This document shows positions 26,994-36,900 of a DNA stretch of 64,000 nucleotides, piece by piece; within the stretch, counting starts at the first letter, position 1; every line of letters begins with the position of its first letter. This stretch comes from CAYQQU01 sp964419545 (GTDB taxonomy: Bacteria; Bacteroidota; Bacteroidia; Chitinophagales; Saprospiraceae), in the NCBI GenBank assembly GCA_964419545.1, contig CAYQQU010000006.1, positions 90,233 to 154,232 on the forward strand, written 5' to 3'. The position numbers and the translations under genes are program-made. The notes under the pieces were generated by a model, which did not search any database, was not told the origin of the DNA, and worked only from the letters and a program-made list of their open reading frames with translations.

Positions 26994-28019
26994 CTACTCC
27001 GGCGCTTTCCGTCCGTATTCCTTCAAAAACCGGTAAGGATAGCGTTCCGGCGGCGTGCTCGCCATATCCAGTTCCATAAGCTCTTCGCCGGTGAGTTCCA
27101 TGTCGGCCGACCGCAGGTTGTCTTCGAGTTGTTCCATGGTGCGTACGCCCATGATCACGCTGCTCACGCCCGGTTGCTGGCGCAGCCAGGTCAGGGCGAT
27201 CTGGGAGTAGGTGGCCTGGCGGTTGTTGACGATGCGCTCCAGCACTTCCAGTGTATTCCAGTTGCGCCCGGTATTGCGGCGCTGCCAGGCTTCTTCGGTA
27301 TGTTCGGCCATTCCGCCGATGCGGCCTTCCGAATAATCGCCGGCCGGCCGCTTGCCGCGCTGGTATTTCCCGGTGAGGAAGCCGCCGCCCAGGGGCCCCC
27401 AGGGCATCAGGCCCAATCCTTCTTCCCGGAAGAGCTCCAGCAGTTCGTACTCGATATCGCGCTGCACCAGGCTGTACTGATACTGAGCCGCTACGAAGCG
27501 CGACCACCCGCGGGCATCGCCGGCAGCGAGCGCTTTCATCAATCGCCAGGTCACGAAATTGGAAGCGCCGATGTAGCGGACCTTGCCCTGCGTCACCAGG
27601 TCGTCGAAGGCGCGCAGCGACTCTTCGACGGGCGTCAGCGCATCCTGGCAGTGCATGTACAGCAGATCGACGTACTCCATGCCCAGGCGTTGCAGGCTCC
27701 CTTCCACGCTTTTTAAAATATTGTACCGCGACAAACCCCGTTCATTGACGCCTTCGACTATGGGAAAGTTGACCTTGGTCGCTACGATCACCCCGTCGCG
27801 CTTTTTGCGCAGCGCCCGGCCGACGATCTCTTCCGATTTGCCGGCATTGTACACATTGGCCGTATCGATGTGATTGCCGCCGGCGTCGAGGTAGGCCTGG
27901 ATGATCTTTTCTGCTTCCCGCGCCGGCGTTCCTTTTGCGCGCGGATCGCCGAAGGTCATGGCGCCCAGCGCCAGGTCGGTGGTAAAAATGCCGGAACGGC
28001 CCAGGGGTTGGTATTTCAT
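26994..28019 (-). CDS. Aldo/keto reductase (YghZ/Kv-beta-like group)
   Basis: 341 residues from ATG 28019; the in-frame extension upstream overlaps the preceding gene and is not used. Catalytic tetrad D52, Y57 (IDTANVYNAG), K82 and H123 (DLLYMHCQD). NADPH-site segments GASNFVTWRL and VIMGVRTMEQL. Cytoplasmic, NADPH-dependent, substrate unknown. It starts 28 bp after the stop of the UnbV/FG-GAP gene on the same strand and is thus likely the last cistron of the SusCD locus. Confidence 0.9.
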   Translation of the reverse strand: MKYQPLGRSGIFTTDLALGAMTFGDPRAKGTPAREAEKIIQAYLDAGGNHIDTANVYNAGKSEEIVGRALRKKRDGVIVATKVNFPIVEGVNERGLSRYNILKSVEGSLQRLGMEYVDLLYMHCQDALTPVEESLRAFDDLVTQGKVRYIGASNFVTWRLMKALAAGDARGWSRFVAAQYQYSLVQRDIEYELLELFREEGLGLMPWGPLGGGFLTGKYQRGKRPAGDYSEGRIGGMAEHTEEAWQRRNTGRNWNTLEVLERIVNNRQATYSQIALTWLRQQPGVSSVIMGVRTMEQLEDNLRSADMELTGEELMELDMASTPPERYPYRFLKEYGRKAPE

Positions 28020-28047
28020 TTCGCTTCCGTTTATCTGCGAGTATATT

Positions 28048-31000
28048 TTACTGTAATTCTCCAATGGCGCGGGACGGCCGAAAAACCAGCAGGCGATCGT
28101 TATTGCGCGCAACGATCACCAGCTTTTCCCCCGATCCCGTTTCGATCGCCGCCAGCCGTCGTCCTTGTCCATTTACTACGAACCCGCTGCGCGTCGGGGC
28201 CACCGTTTGCCAGGCGCCGGTATCGTTCCGTATCAGCAGATGGCCGAAGCCGGCGTCGTAGCGGCCGAGATTGGGCGCAACATCGTAGAAATTGCCTGCT
28301 GCCAGGATGGCCGCCCCCCCCTCATCCCAGGGGAGGAAGGCAAAAAGCGGCGCTACCTGCGCCATGCGTGGCAGCGGCTGCAGCTCATAGCGTCCGAGGC
28401 CGTCGTTCACTGCCAGGGCCGATGCAAAAGTAACCGCTTTTTTGTGTTCAGCTTCCCGCAATTCCTCCCGGCTGAATACTTCGTGGAATTCACTTTCGGC
28501 GAAAGCCTCGTACTCGTTAAACTTCTTGTTGATGCCCACCAGCTGTTTGAAGAGCTCATCGCGGGAATGGTAAGTATACGGCCGGCCTTGTTTGTAATAC
28601 GTCAGCACCGGATCGATGGTGCGATTGTTGTCGAAATCGCGCACGTAAAGTTCTACGGGTTCCTCCGGCGAAGCCTTCAGTTCGGCGTTCAGCCCGAGGT
28701 TGCCCAATACCAAATCAGTATCGCCGTCGCCGTCCAGGTCGGCGGCTTCCACCGTATTCCACCAGCCGTTCGACCCGGGCAGCGGCGCGGCCATCCAGTC
28801 GCGCCCCGGATAAAACGCCGTTACGGGCATCCACTCCCCCACGACGATGAGGCGGCCTTCCGCGGCGATCCAGACCGCGTCGGTCACCATGCCGGGTTCG
28901 GCCAGGGCGGGCGCCAGGGTCAGGGTCGCGTCCAGGAAACGGCCTTTACCGTCATTTTCCAGTAAATAACTCCGGGGATTGAGGCCATAACTGCCGGGCG
29001 AAGAACGACCGCCGACAAAAAGGTCGGTATCGCCGTCGTTGTCAAAATCACCCGGCGCCACGCATGCGCCGTTGGCATACCATTCCGGCAGGGCGTCTTC
29101 CGCCACGCTAAACCGGCCGTTGCCGTCATTGCGGTACAGCCGGTCGCGCAACCGCTCTACTTCCCCCGAGGTTTCTCCGCCGCCGCTGACGACGTATAGG
29201 TCGGGATCGCCGTCGCCGTCGGCGTCGAAAAAAGCCGCGTCGACTTGTTCCCGTATCCGGTCTTCTTCAAATGCGGGAACCGCTATACGCTCGAAGCGCC
29301 CGCCGGGAAGTTGCCGGTACAATGCCCCTGCCTGGCCGCGGGCGCCGCCCACAAAAAAATCCTCCCGGCCGTCGCCGTCCACATCGGCGACAGCCAGGGC
29401 GGGCCCCTGGGTGGACAACTGGTGAGGCAGCAGCTTTTCGTAATCGAAGTCGATAAATTCGTTTTCGCGATGCACAAAGTCTATCCCCAGCTCCGCGCCG
29501 ACTTCCGCAAAGTACGGAGAAACCGCTTCGGAGGTGTCCGCCGTTTCCCGCACAGCTTCCTTTTGGCGCAGTACGAGGACGGTGTCCCAGGCCACCTCAT
29601 CCAGGGTTTGCCGGCGCCCGTCGGGCCAGCGCACGGTCAGGCGGGCCGGCGCGGCGCCGGAGGGCCGGCCGAAGTACAATTCCGGCGGCGTCGCCGATTG
29701 AAAGCCGCGGGTGGTATAGAGTTCCTGCACCTGCGGCTCCCCGTCTCCTGCCAGGGTCACCCTGGCGCCTATGCCGAAGGGATTACGGTCCGTTCCGCGC
29801 AGCCGGACGGTAAGGAAGCGCGCCTTTTTCCGGTCGGCTGCCCGGTTTTCATAAAGCGTCGCCGGGGCGTTGAGGTTGTTGAGCACCAGGTCGGGATCGC
29901 CGTCGCCGTCGAGGTCGGCATAAGCGGCGCCGTTGGAACAGCCAATCTGGTCGAGCCCCCAGGCCGCCGAAGAATCGGCGAAGGTCAGGTTACCCTCGTT
30001 GCGGAAAGCGAAGTTCGCCACCTGCCCTTGCGGCATGTGCGAAGCCATCTCCAGGTCGGTAGCCGATTCCTGAACCTGTTGGTTGGACAGATATTTGAGG
30101 TAATCCAGGTCATTGGGTCGCCGCCAGATGCCGTTGGAAATGAAGAGGTCTTTGCGGCCGTCGCCGTCAAAGTCGCAAAGCAGGGGAGACCAGCTCCAGT
30201 CGGTAGCCGCCACGCCGGCCAGCTGGCCGACTTCCGAGAACTGCAGCCCGGCGCCCGGCAGTTCGCCGCGGTTGAGTTGCAGCATATTGCGGGGATACTG
30301 ATAATGGTAGCCGAAGCGCAGCTTGAACTGGTAAATATTGTAAGGATCCGCCCCTACGGAACGCTTGAGAATAGATTCATCGGCCGGTTTCATATCCAGT
30401 GACAGGAGGTCGGGGCGTCCGTCGTTATTGAAATCGGCCAGGTCGCTGCCCATGGAGAAGGTGCTGGTGTGCCCCAGGCTTTCGGCCGCCTGCTCGGAAA
30501 ACGAACCGTCGCCCTTATTCAGGTAGAGGTAATCGTTGTCGTGAAAATCATTGGAAACGTAGATATCGGGATAGCCGTCGCTGTTCAGGTCGCCGGTAGC
30601 TACCCCCAGGCCAAAACCGATGCGGCTGCTGTAGATGCCGGCCTCCTCCGTGACGTCCGTGAAGCGGTCGCCTTCGTTGCGGTAAAGGCGATCGCCGGCT
30701 TTGGGGTCGGGTTCGCTGCGAATATCGGAAGGCGCGTAATTTTCTGTGGAATGGACGGAATGATTGAGCAGGTAACAGTCGAGGTCGCCGTCCAGGTCAT
30801 AGTCGAAAAAAGCCGCCTGGGTGGAGAACCCCTGGAAGTCGAGCCCGTATTCGGCGGCGGCTTCCCGGAATTGCAGTTCCCCCTCGTTGATAAACAGCTG
30901 GTTTCGCCCTTTCTGGTTTTTGTAATCGCCGAGCTGACAGACGTAGATATCCAGCCGTCCGTCGCCGTTGACGTCGGCCATGGTCACGCCGGTCGACCAG

Positions 31001-31356
31001 ACGCCGGCGGTGGCGATGCCGGCGGATGCCGTAATGTCGGTGAATTGCCGGTCGCCCCGGTTGTGGTAGAGGCGGTTGGAGACCTGGTTGCCGGTAAAGA
31101 ACAGTTCGGGCAGGCCGTCGCCGTCCAGGTCGCCCGCCGCAACGCCGCCTCCGTTGTAATAATAGAGGTATTCGATGATGTTAAATTCCTCGGTTTCCCG
31201 CAGCCGGTTGGCGAAGTCCACCCCCGTTGCGGCAGGCGGAAGCACATTAAAAAGGGGCTCCGCGCTACCGGGTGCGGGCGCTGCCGGCCGGCACGCCCAG
31301 CTTGTCGTCAATCCTGCTATCAATAAACCAACATACCATCTGCCCAAAAACATCAT
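28048..31356 (-). CDS. UnbV/FG-GAP (VCBS) repeat lipoprotein 1
   Basis: 1102 residues. Lipobox TSWAC with Cys near residue 22. Seven FG-GAP/VCBS calcium-binding repeats precede the middle domain (for example DLDGDGLPELFF, DVNGDGRLDIYV, DFDGDGRKDLFI), then an ASPIC/UnbV domain at about 505-600 (GIGARVTL ... LTVRWPDGRRQTLDEV), then four or five more repeats (DVDGDGREDFFV, DADGDGDPDLYV). Two beta-propellers joined by UnbV is the likely architecture. Probably outer-membrane anchored; ligand unknown. Its ATG overlaps the plug-lipoprotein stop (ATGA), so they are translationally coupled. Confidence 0.9.
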   Translation of the reverse strand: MMFLGRWYVGLLIAGLTTSWACRPAAPAPGSAEPLFNVLPPAATGVDFANRLRETEEFNIIEYLYYYNGGGVAAGDLDGDGLPELFFTGNQVSNRLYHNRGDRQFTDITASAGIATAGVWSTGVTMADVNGDGRLDIYVCQLGDYKNQKGRNQLFINEGELQFREAAAEYGLDFQGFSTQAAFFDYDLDGDLDCYLLNHSVHSTENYAPSDIRSEPDPKAGDRLYRNEGDRFTDVTEEAGIYSSRIGFGLGVATGDLNSDGYPDIYVSNDFHDNDYLYLNKGDGSFSEQAAESLGHTSTFSMGSDLADFNNDGRPDLLSLDMKPADESILKRSVGADPYNIYQFKLRFGYHYQYPRNMLQLNRGELPGAGLQFSEVGQLAGVAATDWSWSPLLCDFDGDGRKDLFISNGIWRRPNDLDYLKYLSNQQVQESATDLEMASHMPQGQVANFAFRNEGNLTFADSSAAWGLDQIGCSNGAAYADLDGDGDPDLVLNNLNAPATLYENRAADRKKARFLTVRLRGTDRNPFGIGARVTLAGDGEPQVQELYTTRGFQSATPPELYFGRPSGAAPARLTVRWPDGRRQTLDEVAWDTVLVLRQKEAVRETADTSEAVSPYFAEVGAELGIDFVHRENEFIDFDYEKLLPHQLSTQGPALAVADVDGDGREDFFVGGARGQAGALYRQLPGGRFERIAVPAFEEDRIREQVDAAFFDADGDGDPDLYVVSGGGETSGEVERLRDRLYRNDGNGRFSVAEDALPEWYANGACVAPGDFDNDGDTDLFVGGRSSPGSYGLNPRSYLLENDGKGRFLDATLTLAPALAEPGMVTDAVWIAAEGRLIVVGEWMPVTAFYPGRDWMAAPLPGSNGWWNTVEAADLDGDGDTDLVLGNLGLNAELKASPEEPVELYVRDFDNNRTIDPVLTYYKQGRPYTYHSRDELFKQLVGINKKFNEYEAFAESEFHEVFSREELREAEHKKAVTFASALAVNDGLGRYELQPLPRMAQVAPLFAFLPWDEGGAAILAAGNFYDVAPNLGRYDAGFGHLLIRNDTGAWQTVAPTRSGFVVNGQGRRLAAIETGSGEKLVIVARNNDRLLVFRPSRAIGELQ

Positions 31357-31757
31357 TGTTGTTTCGTCTTGATCAAAATGACGCCGTTATTGCCGCGGGC
31401 GCCGTACATCGCGGTTTCCGATCCATCCTTCAGCACTCGTATGGTGGCGATGTCGTTCACTTCTACCAGCCCGTCCAGGTCGCTGATATTATTGGTGACC
31501 GGAACGCCGTCCACCAACAATAGCGGCTCGGTGTCCTGCCCCAGCGTGGTTGCGCCGCGTACCAGCACGCGGCCGTCGCGGTCGATGAACAGGCCGGGCA
31601 CCCGGCGCAGGTAGTTACTCAGGGACAATTGCGCCTGATCGACCGCCACCAGGTTGGGATCCGGCTGCAGATTCACGGTTTTCGTGGATTCCCTCTGGGA
31701 GCCGCAGGCTTGAAAAACCACTGCGATCAGGGCGAATAAGAAAAAAAACTTTTTCAT
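31353..31757 (-). CDS. Plug-domain-only lipoprotein
   Basis: 134 residues: lipobox VVFQAC (Cys18), a short linker, then a sequence that matches only the TonB-dependent-receptor plug of SusC proteins (LLLVDGVPVTNNISDLDGL, IATIRVLKDGSETAMYG, ARGNNGVILIKTKQ). There is no barrel. Comparable segments of the SusC protein encoded at 43092-46142 are VIDGVIGASLQTVDPNDI and IDVLKDGSAAAIYGSRA. Such stand-alone plug lipoproteins could bind partners or be remnants; an intact frame, signal and coupling to the next gene favour a functional protein. Confidence 0.82.
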   Translation of the reverse strand: MKKFFFLFALIAVVFQACGSQRESTKTVNLQPDPNLVAVDQAQLSLSNYLRRVPGLFIDRDGRVLVRGATTLGQDTEPLLLVDGVPVTNNISDLDGLVEVNDIATIRVLKDGSETAMYGARGNNGVILIKTKQQ

Positions 31758-31770
31758 TTATCATTCATTT

Positions 31771-31863
31771 TTACAGTTCCATTTCGATACCGAGGACGAA
31801 GCTGCGATTCAGCGGGTAGGTGCGCGGATTGTCGCCGCCTCCCGCCAGGTGGAAAATCTTCAT
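31771..31863 (-). pseudogene. Relic of a TonB-dependent receptor C-terminus
   Basis: A 30-codon frame whose product ends NPRTYPLNRSFVLGIEMEL and stop, the pattern of the last beta-strand of SusC/RagA-type receptors. Upstream bases in the same frame hit stops at once (31864-31920), so no barrel is present. It lies 14 bp before the plug-only lipoprotein. Best read as the leftover of a deleted receptor gene; as a 30-residue protein it is improbable. Confidence 0.6.
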
Positions 31864-31963
31864 AATTGCTCAGGCAAATACCAGCAGAATATCCTAGAAC
31901 CGACTCTTTCAGATCGGGGAGCAGAAAAGTAATGCCATTTTATTCTGCCGGTAATGACCAAAA

Positions 31964-33931
31964 TCAATCGCGCAGCAACAGTATCTCTCCGGAAAAAACA
32001 TCTTCGGCGCCGTCAAAAAAGCGGACGCGGGCGAAATAAAGATAAATGCCCGGGTTGGCCGGCTCGCCGGCGATGCGCCCGTCCCAACCGGTGGCCTGGT
32101 CGTTGAGTACCGCACCTTCGGAGACAAACACTTTACTTCCCCAGCGATCGAAAATGCTCAATTCGAGCAACTCGGCCGCTATTTTCGATTGCGGAAAAAA
32201 ATAATCGTTGATCCCGTCATTATTGGGGCTGAAGGCATTCGGAAAATAGACGTTCCGCTCGGGGAAAGCCCGCAACAGCAACTCGTCGGTCAGCGTGCAG
32301 CCCTCCGCATTCCGGACGGTCAGCGTGATGCGCTCGTCGCTGACCACCGTAAACTCCGGGTTGGGGCAATCCAGGCAACTCAGCTCCGATTCGCCTGCCA
32401 CTTCCCATCGCCGGCTCGTCACCGGCGCGATGTTGGTCTGATAAACCAGCCGGACGCGTTCCCCTACGCTTCGCTCCAGGTCCGGGCCCAGCTCCAGGGT
32501 AAGGCCGTCCGGCCGGCCGGCAACCACGATGGTGTCGGAAAAATCGAAACACGCGCCCCGCGCTTCCAGCCAGTAGGGGCCGTCCTGGGTGACCGGTAAT
32601 ACTGCTTCCCTACTTCCCGTACTCCACAGGTATTCGTCGGCGGGGAACGGCAGCCCCAGAAAAACGGTGTCGCGATTACAAGAGTACCGCAGGTAATTTT
32701 CCAGTTGCAGGGTGTCGGGATCGACGATAGCCAGGCGATTGGGGTCTGCTTTTCCGGGCAAGGCGGCATCGTCCGACAGGAGGGGATTGCCCAGCGCCCG
32801 CGGCAGGTTGGTCAGGGAAGCCTGCGTCTCGTAGATCTGCCCCGGTTCGTCGGGTACGCGCACGCGCAATACGGTGGTGTTTAGCCCCAGGACGATATCC
32901 ATACCGCTCATCTCGAAAAGGTTGGAGCCGACGCCGCTGTCGATATCTCCCAGGTCCGAGCCGTTTTCGACGATCTCCAGGATCTCGAAGCCGGGCGGCA
33001 GGGCGTCCCGCAACACCAGCCCGAGGCGTCCCTGGCCGGTGTGGTTGACAAAATCGTAGCGAATGAGCACTTCTCCGCAAGGAGGCGCCACCGGCGGGGT
33101 GATCGTGCGATTGAATTGCACGGAGTACGGGCAGGAACAGCCGTCGCCGTTGCGGCCGTTGGGACCGCTTTGCAGCCGCCCGGCGCCGCCTTCAAATTGT
33201 TGCATGAGGAAAAAGTCGCCCAGCACGAGCCCGCCGTCGCGATCGCCGAAGCTGTACAACTGCCCGTCAATACCGAAAAACAAAGCCTCGATATTGGGCG
33301 CCACCGCGGAGAAGGCGTAGGTAGAGACCGTACCGCCCCCGATGGTCACCAATTGGCGGCGGTTCTGGTCGAATCCATAGGTCACACCCAGGAACGGCCC
33401 GGTCGCAAAATCGGAGAGGGCGACGTCGAGGTTGCTCACCACGGACCCGACGCCGGCATAGTGATTGGGCCCGAAAAGGTCAATACTCTGAAATTGTACA
33501 TCCTTGCCGGATACGGGGTCCCGGCCGATCACCCGCAGCGAAGTCCCTCGCGTATTGACCGTTCCCCCGTAAAAACGCAGGTTGGTATCCAGGTTTTCGG
33601 GAACACCGAGCCGGGTGACAACGCCAAGGGCGTCGATGCGCAGCAATTCGTGGGTCAGAAAATCCAGTGCGTAGAGGTATCCGTCCTGGATGCTGTATCC
33701 CAGCGCAGTGAGGTAGGCGCTCGGATCGCTCAGCGGGATCGTCTCGAAGGTAGCCGACGGACCGGCTGTGTCGAGCTGCACCCGGTAGAGCTGGCTGACT
33801 TCCCCGTTGCGCATGGAAAGAAAAAGGCTGCCGTCACAGGGCCAGGACGCGCCCTGACCGCACACGGAAGGGGCCGTACCGAGCAGCACTCCCCAACCCA
33901 ACAGCAAGGTAAAAAGTCGAACCATCGTCAT
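31964..33931 (-). CDS. T9SS type B exoprotein (CHU_C/gliding-motility tail)
   Basis: 655 residues with signal peptide (about 1-25). Residues about 30-250 form a beta-propeller-like domain that reports on 'SIQDGYLYALDF' and 'YSFGDRDGG' segments, similar to DUF6923-type secreted proteins; then DUF11-like beta domains (DALPPGFEILEIVENG) and a C-terminal gliding-motility-associated sorting domain (NVYFPNAFSPNNDGIND ... IFDRWGSKVF). Exported through the type IX system and probably cell-surface attached. It sits 47 bp after an UnbV protein in the SusCD locus. Confidence 0.85.
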   Translation of the reverse strand: MTMVRLFTLLLGWGVLLGTAPSVCGQGASWPCDGSLFLSMRNGEVSQLYRVQLDTAGPSATFETIPLSDPSAYLTALGYSIQDGYLYALDFLTHELLRIDALGVVTRLGVPENLDTNLRFYGGTVNTRGTSLRVIGRDPVSGKDVQFQSIDLFGPNHYAGVGSVVSNLDVALSDFATGPFLGVTYGFDQNRRQLVTIGGGTVSTYAFSAVAPNIEALFFGIDGQLYSFGDRDGGLVLGDFFLMQQFEGGAGRLQSGPNGRNGDGCSCPYSVQFNRTITPPVAPPCGEVLIRYDFVNHTGQGRLGLVLRDALPPGFEILEIVENGSDLGDIDSGVGSNLFEMSGMDIVLGLNTTVLRVRVPDEPGQIYETQASLTNLPRALGNPLLSDDAALPGKADPNRLAIVDPDTLQLENYLRYSCNRDTVFLGLPFPADEYLWSTGSREAVLPVTQDGPYWLEARGACFDFSDTIVVAGRPDGLTLELGPDLERSVGERVRLVYQTNIAPVTSRRWEVAGESELSCLDCPNPEFTVVSDERITLTVRNAEGCTLTDELLLRAFPERNVYFPNAFSPNNDGINDYFFPQSKIAAELLELSIFDRWGSKVFVSEGAVLNDQATGWDGRIAGEPANPGIYLYFARVRFFDGAEDVFSGEILLLRD

Positions 33932-33978
33932 TGCTCATTTTCTGAACCCGCAATGGGCTGAATGTTATACAGGCCCGC

Positions 33979-36900
33979 TCAATTGACCGGCTTCGGCGCC
34001 GGCCGAAGAACGCGTACGCCTTGGTTGTTGCGCGCCACCAGGATGGCATTTTCCCCGGCAATACGGATCGGTGCAAAGCCGCGCACTTCTCCCTCCAGGC
34101 TAAGACCGGAGGCCAGCGGGGAAAGCGGCCGGAAGCCCCGACCCGGTGTTCCTTCCAACAGCAAACCGTAGCTCGCATCGTAGCGTCCCACTTCCGGTTT
34201 TGCGCCGTACAAGTTGCCCCCGAGCAGCAGGTCGATCCGCCCATCCCCGGTGACATCCTTCGCCAGCGCCGCATATACGGGTGCGAACTGCGCCTCGGCG
34301 GGCAGCGCCTGCAGATCGAAGACGCCGTCGCCCCGGTTGTACAACACGGAGGTCGCCATCCATTCGGCCTTTTGCACTACCGACCGCGACAATTGTTCCG
34401 GTGTGAAGTAATCCTCGATCGTCTGCTCCGCAAAATTCTCGTACTTAAGATACTGTTTTTTCAGCGAAGGCAATTGCATGACGAGGTTGTGGCGCAACAC
34501 CAGCGGATAGGTTCCCTGGCCGTCAAATACGCTGATGATTTGCTCTACCGTGCCGTTTTGATCAAAATCGTTGACGTGCATCACCACCGGATGTTCCGGT
34601 GTAGCGCGGAAGCGGGAATTCAAGCCGTGGTTGCCCGCCAGCAGATCCGTACGGCCGTCGCCGTCGAAATCCCCGGCGATCAGGCAATGCCACCATCCGC
34701 GGGCGCCGGCCAGCCCGGCGGCTTCGGTGATATTGGTGAATCGATTTTGTCCTTGTTTGCTTTCGTTGCGGAAAATCAGGACAGGCATCCACTCGCCCGC
34801 CACTGCCAGGTCGAGGTCGCCGTCGCCTTCCAGGTCGAACCAGCAGGCGCTCGTGAAAAGGCCGCGTTTTTTGAGTTCGGGGGCCCATGTTTTCGTTACG
34901 TCGGAAAAATTCCCGGCGCCGTCATTCGCCAGGAGGTAGCCGTCGGCGGGCACGCCATAGACGAACGGGCGCTGCCGGGCGCCCACGAAAAGATCGATAT
35001 CCCCGTCGCCGTCGAAATCGGCCGGGGCCACGCAGCCGGTGCTCTCGAAGCGGCCGGCCGGGAGGATTTGCCCGGAACGCGTCAGGCCGCCGCGGCCGTC
35101 ATTGAAATACAAGCGGTCTCTGAGGCCGGAGGAGGTGTTGGGCACCTCATTGCTGCCGGCGGCGGCGTAGAGATCGAGGTCGCCGTCGCCGTCGGCGTCA
35201 AAGAAGGCGGCCGCGACGTCCTCCGTCAGTTGATCCGCTGCAAAGACGGCGGTGTTCGACGCCCGAAAACCGCCGCCGGGCAGTTGCAGCAGCAAGGCCG
35301 AGGGCTGGTCTTTGGCGCCCCCCAGGAAGATATCCTCCCGGCCGTCGCCGTTAACGTCGGCCACGGCCAGAGCGGGTCCTTCCGTCGATCGCATGTGGTA
35401 CAACAACCGGTCGCGGTCGAAATCGACGAAAAAGCTTTCCCGGTGATCGTATTCGATGCGCGCCTCATCCGTAATATCCTGCAAAACGGGACCGGCGAGC
35501 GGCAATGGCGGATTGCTGCCCAGCTTGGCGCCGGCCTCGGCCTGCGCCACTCGCAAGGTCTGGTCGGCCGCTACCTCCTGCAGAACGGTAACCGCCCCGT
35601 CAGGCCACTCCACGACCACCGTATCCACCTTTTCCGCTCCTCCCAGGCCGAAATGCGGCCGGTAATCCATGGAAGATTGAAAGCCGCGCATAGGCATGTG
35701 TTCGAGGTACTGGGAAGTATCGCCGACGAAGAGGGTTATCTTGGCGCCGAGCGCCTGCGAATTATCGCCTTCCCCTACCAGCTCGAACTGCAGATAGTGC
35801 CGTTCGGGAAAACGCCGGTTCACTTCGCTGCGAAAAAGGGAGGCCGGCGAGTTGACGTTGTTGATCACCAGATCGAGGTCGCCGTCGTTGTCCAGATCAC
35901 CGTAGGCCGAACCGTTGGAGAAGCTGGGTTCGCCCAGCCCCCATTCGTCTGCCCGGTTGGTGAACTGCAGGTCGCCTTCATTGCGAAAAGCGTAATTGGG
36001 CACCGGGTTGGAAGGGATCACTTCCACCAGTTTTTTAAAATTGACGCCTTCGCGGGAAACGACCAGCTCGCGGGTTTCTTCGTTGGCGATAAAGTTCAGA
36101 AAATCCTGGTCGGTCAGATCCTGGAAGATGCCGTTCGCCACGAAAATGTCTTTACGGCCGTCGTTGTCCATGTCGAAAAAGAGAGCGCCCCAGCTCCAGT
36201 CTGTCGCTTCCACGTTAGCCAGGCGACCCACTTCGCTGAAGGTGCCGTCGCCGTTATTGAGCTGGAGCATGTTGCGGGTAAACTGATGGTAGTAGCCGTT
36301 GCGCAGGTTGTATTGGTATTTGTCCCAGTTCTCGAAGGTCGTTTTGGTTTTAAGGCGGGCGTCGGGCTCGGGCAGCATATCGGTCACGAAAAGATCGGGC
36401 AGGCCGTCATTGTTAAAGTCGGCCATATCCGCTCCCATGGAAGCAGCGCTGATGCTGCGCATTTTTTCTTCCAGGGTTTCCCGGAAGGTCCCGTCCTGCT
36501 GATTGATGTAGAGGTAGTCGCGTTCAAAGAAGTCGTTGGAGACGTAGATATCCTGCCAGCCGTCGCGGTTGAGGTCGCCGACGGTAACGCCGAGCCCGAA
36601 GCCGATCACGCTGCCGTAAATGCCGGCTTCCGCGCTGACGTCGACGAAGCGGCCGCCGTCGTTGCGGTACAGTTTATCCCCGCCGACCGGGTCGCGTTTG
36701 GGACGCATGTTCTTGCGCAGGTTGAAGCTTCCGATCGCCTGATAAGAATTGTTGAGGAGGTACACGTCGAGGTCGCCGTCGCGGTCGTAGTCAAAAAAAG
36801 CGGCGTGGGTGGAATACCCGCGGTCGGCCAGGCCGTAGGCTTCCGCCTGTTCGGAGAAGACGCCGTCGCCGTTATTGATGAACAGTTCATTTTGTTTGTT

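Noticed and set aside
31771..31863. Possible 30-residue GG-type or signalling peptide gene
   Set aside because: The product matches the last strand of SusC-type barrels too closely; called a relic instead.
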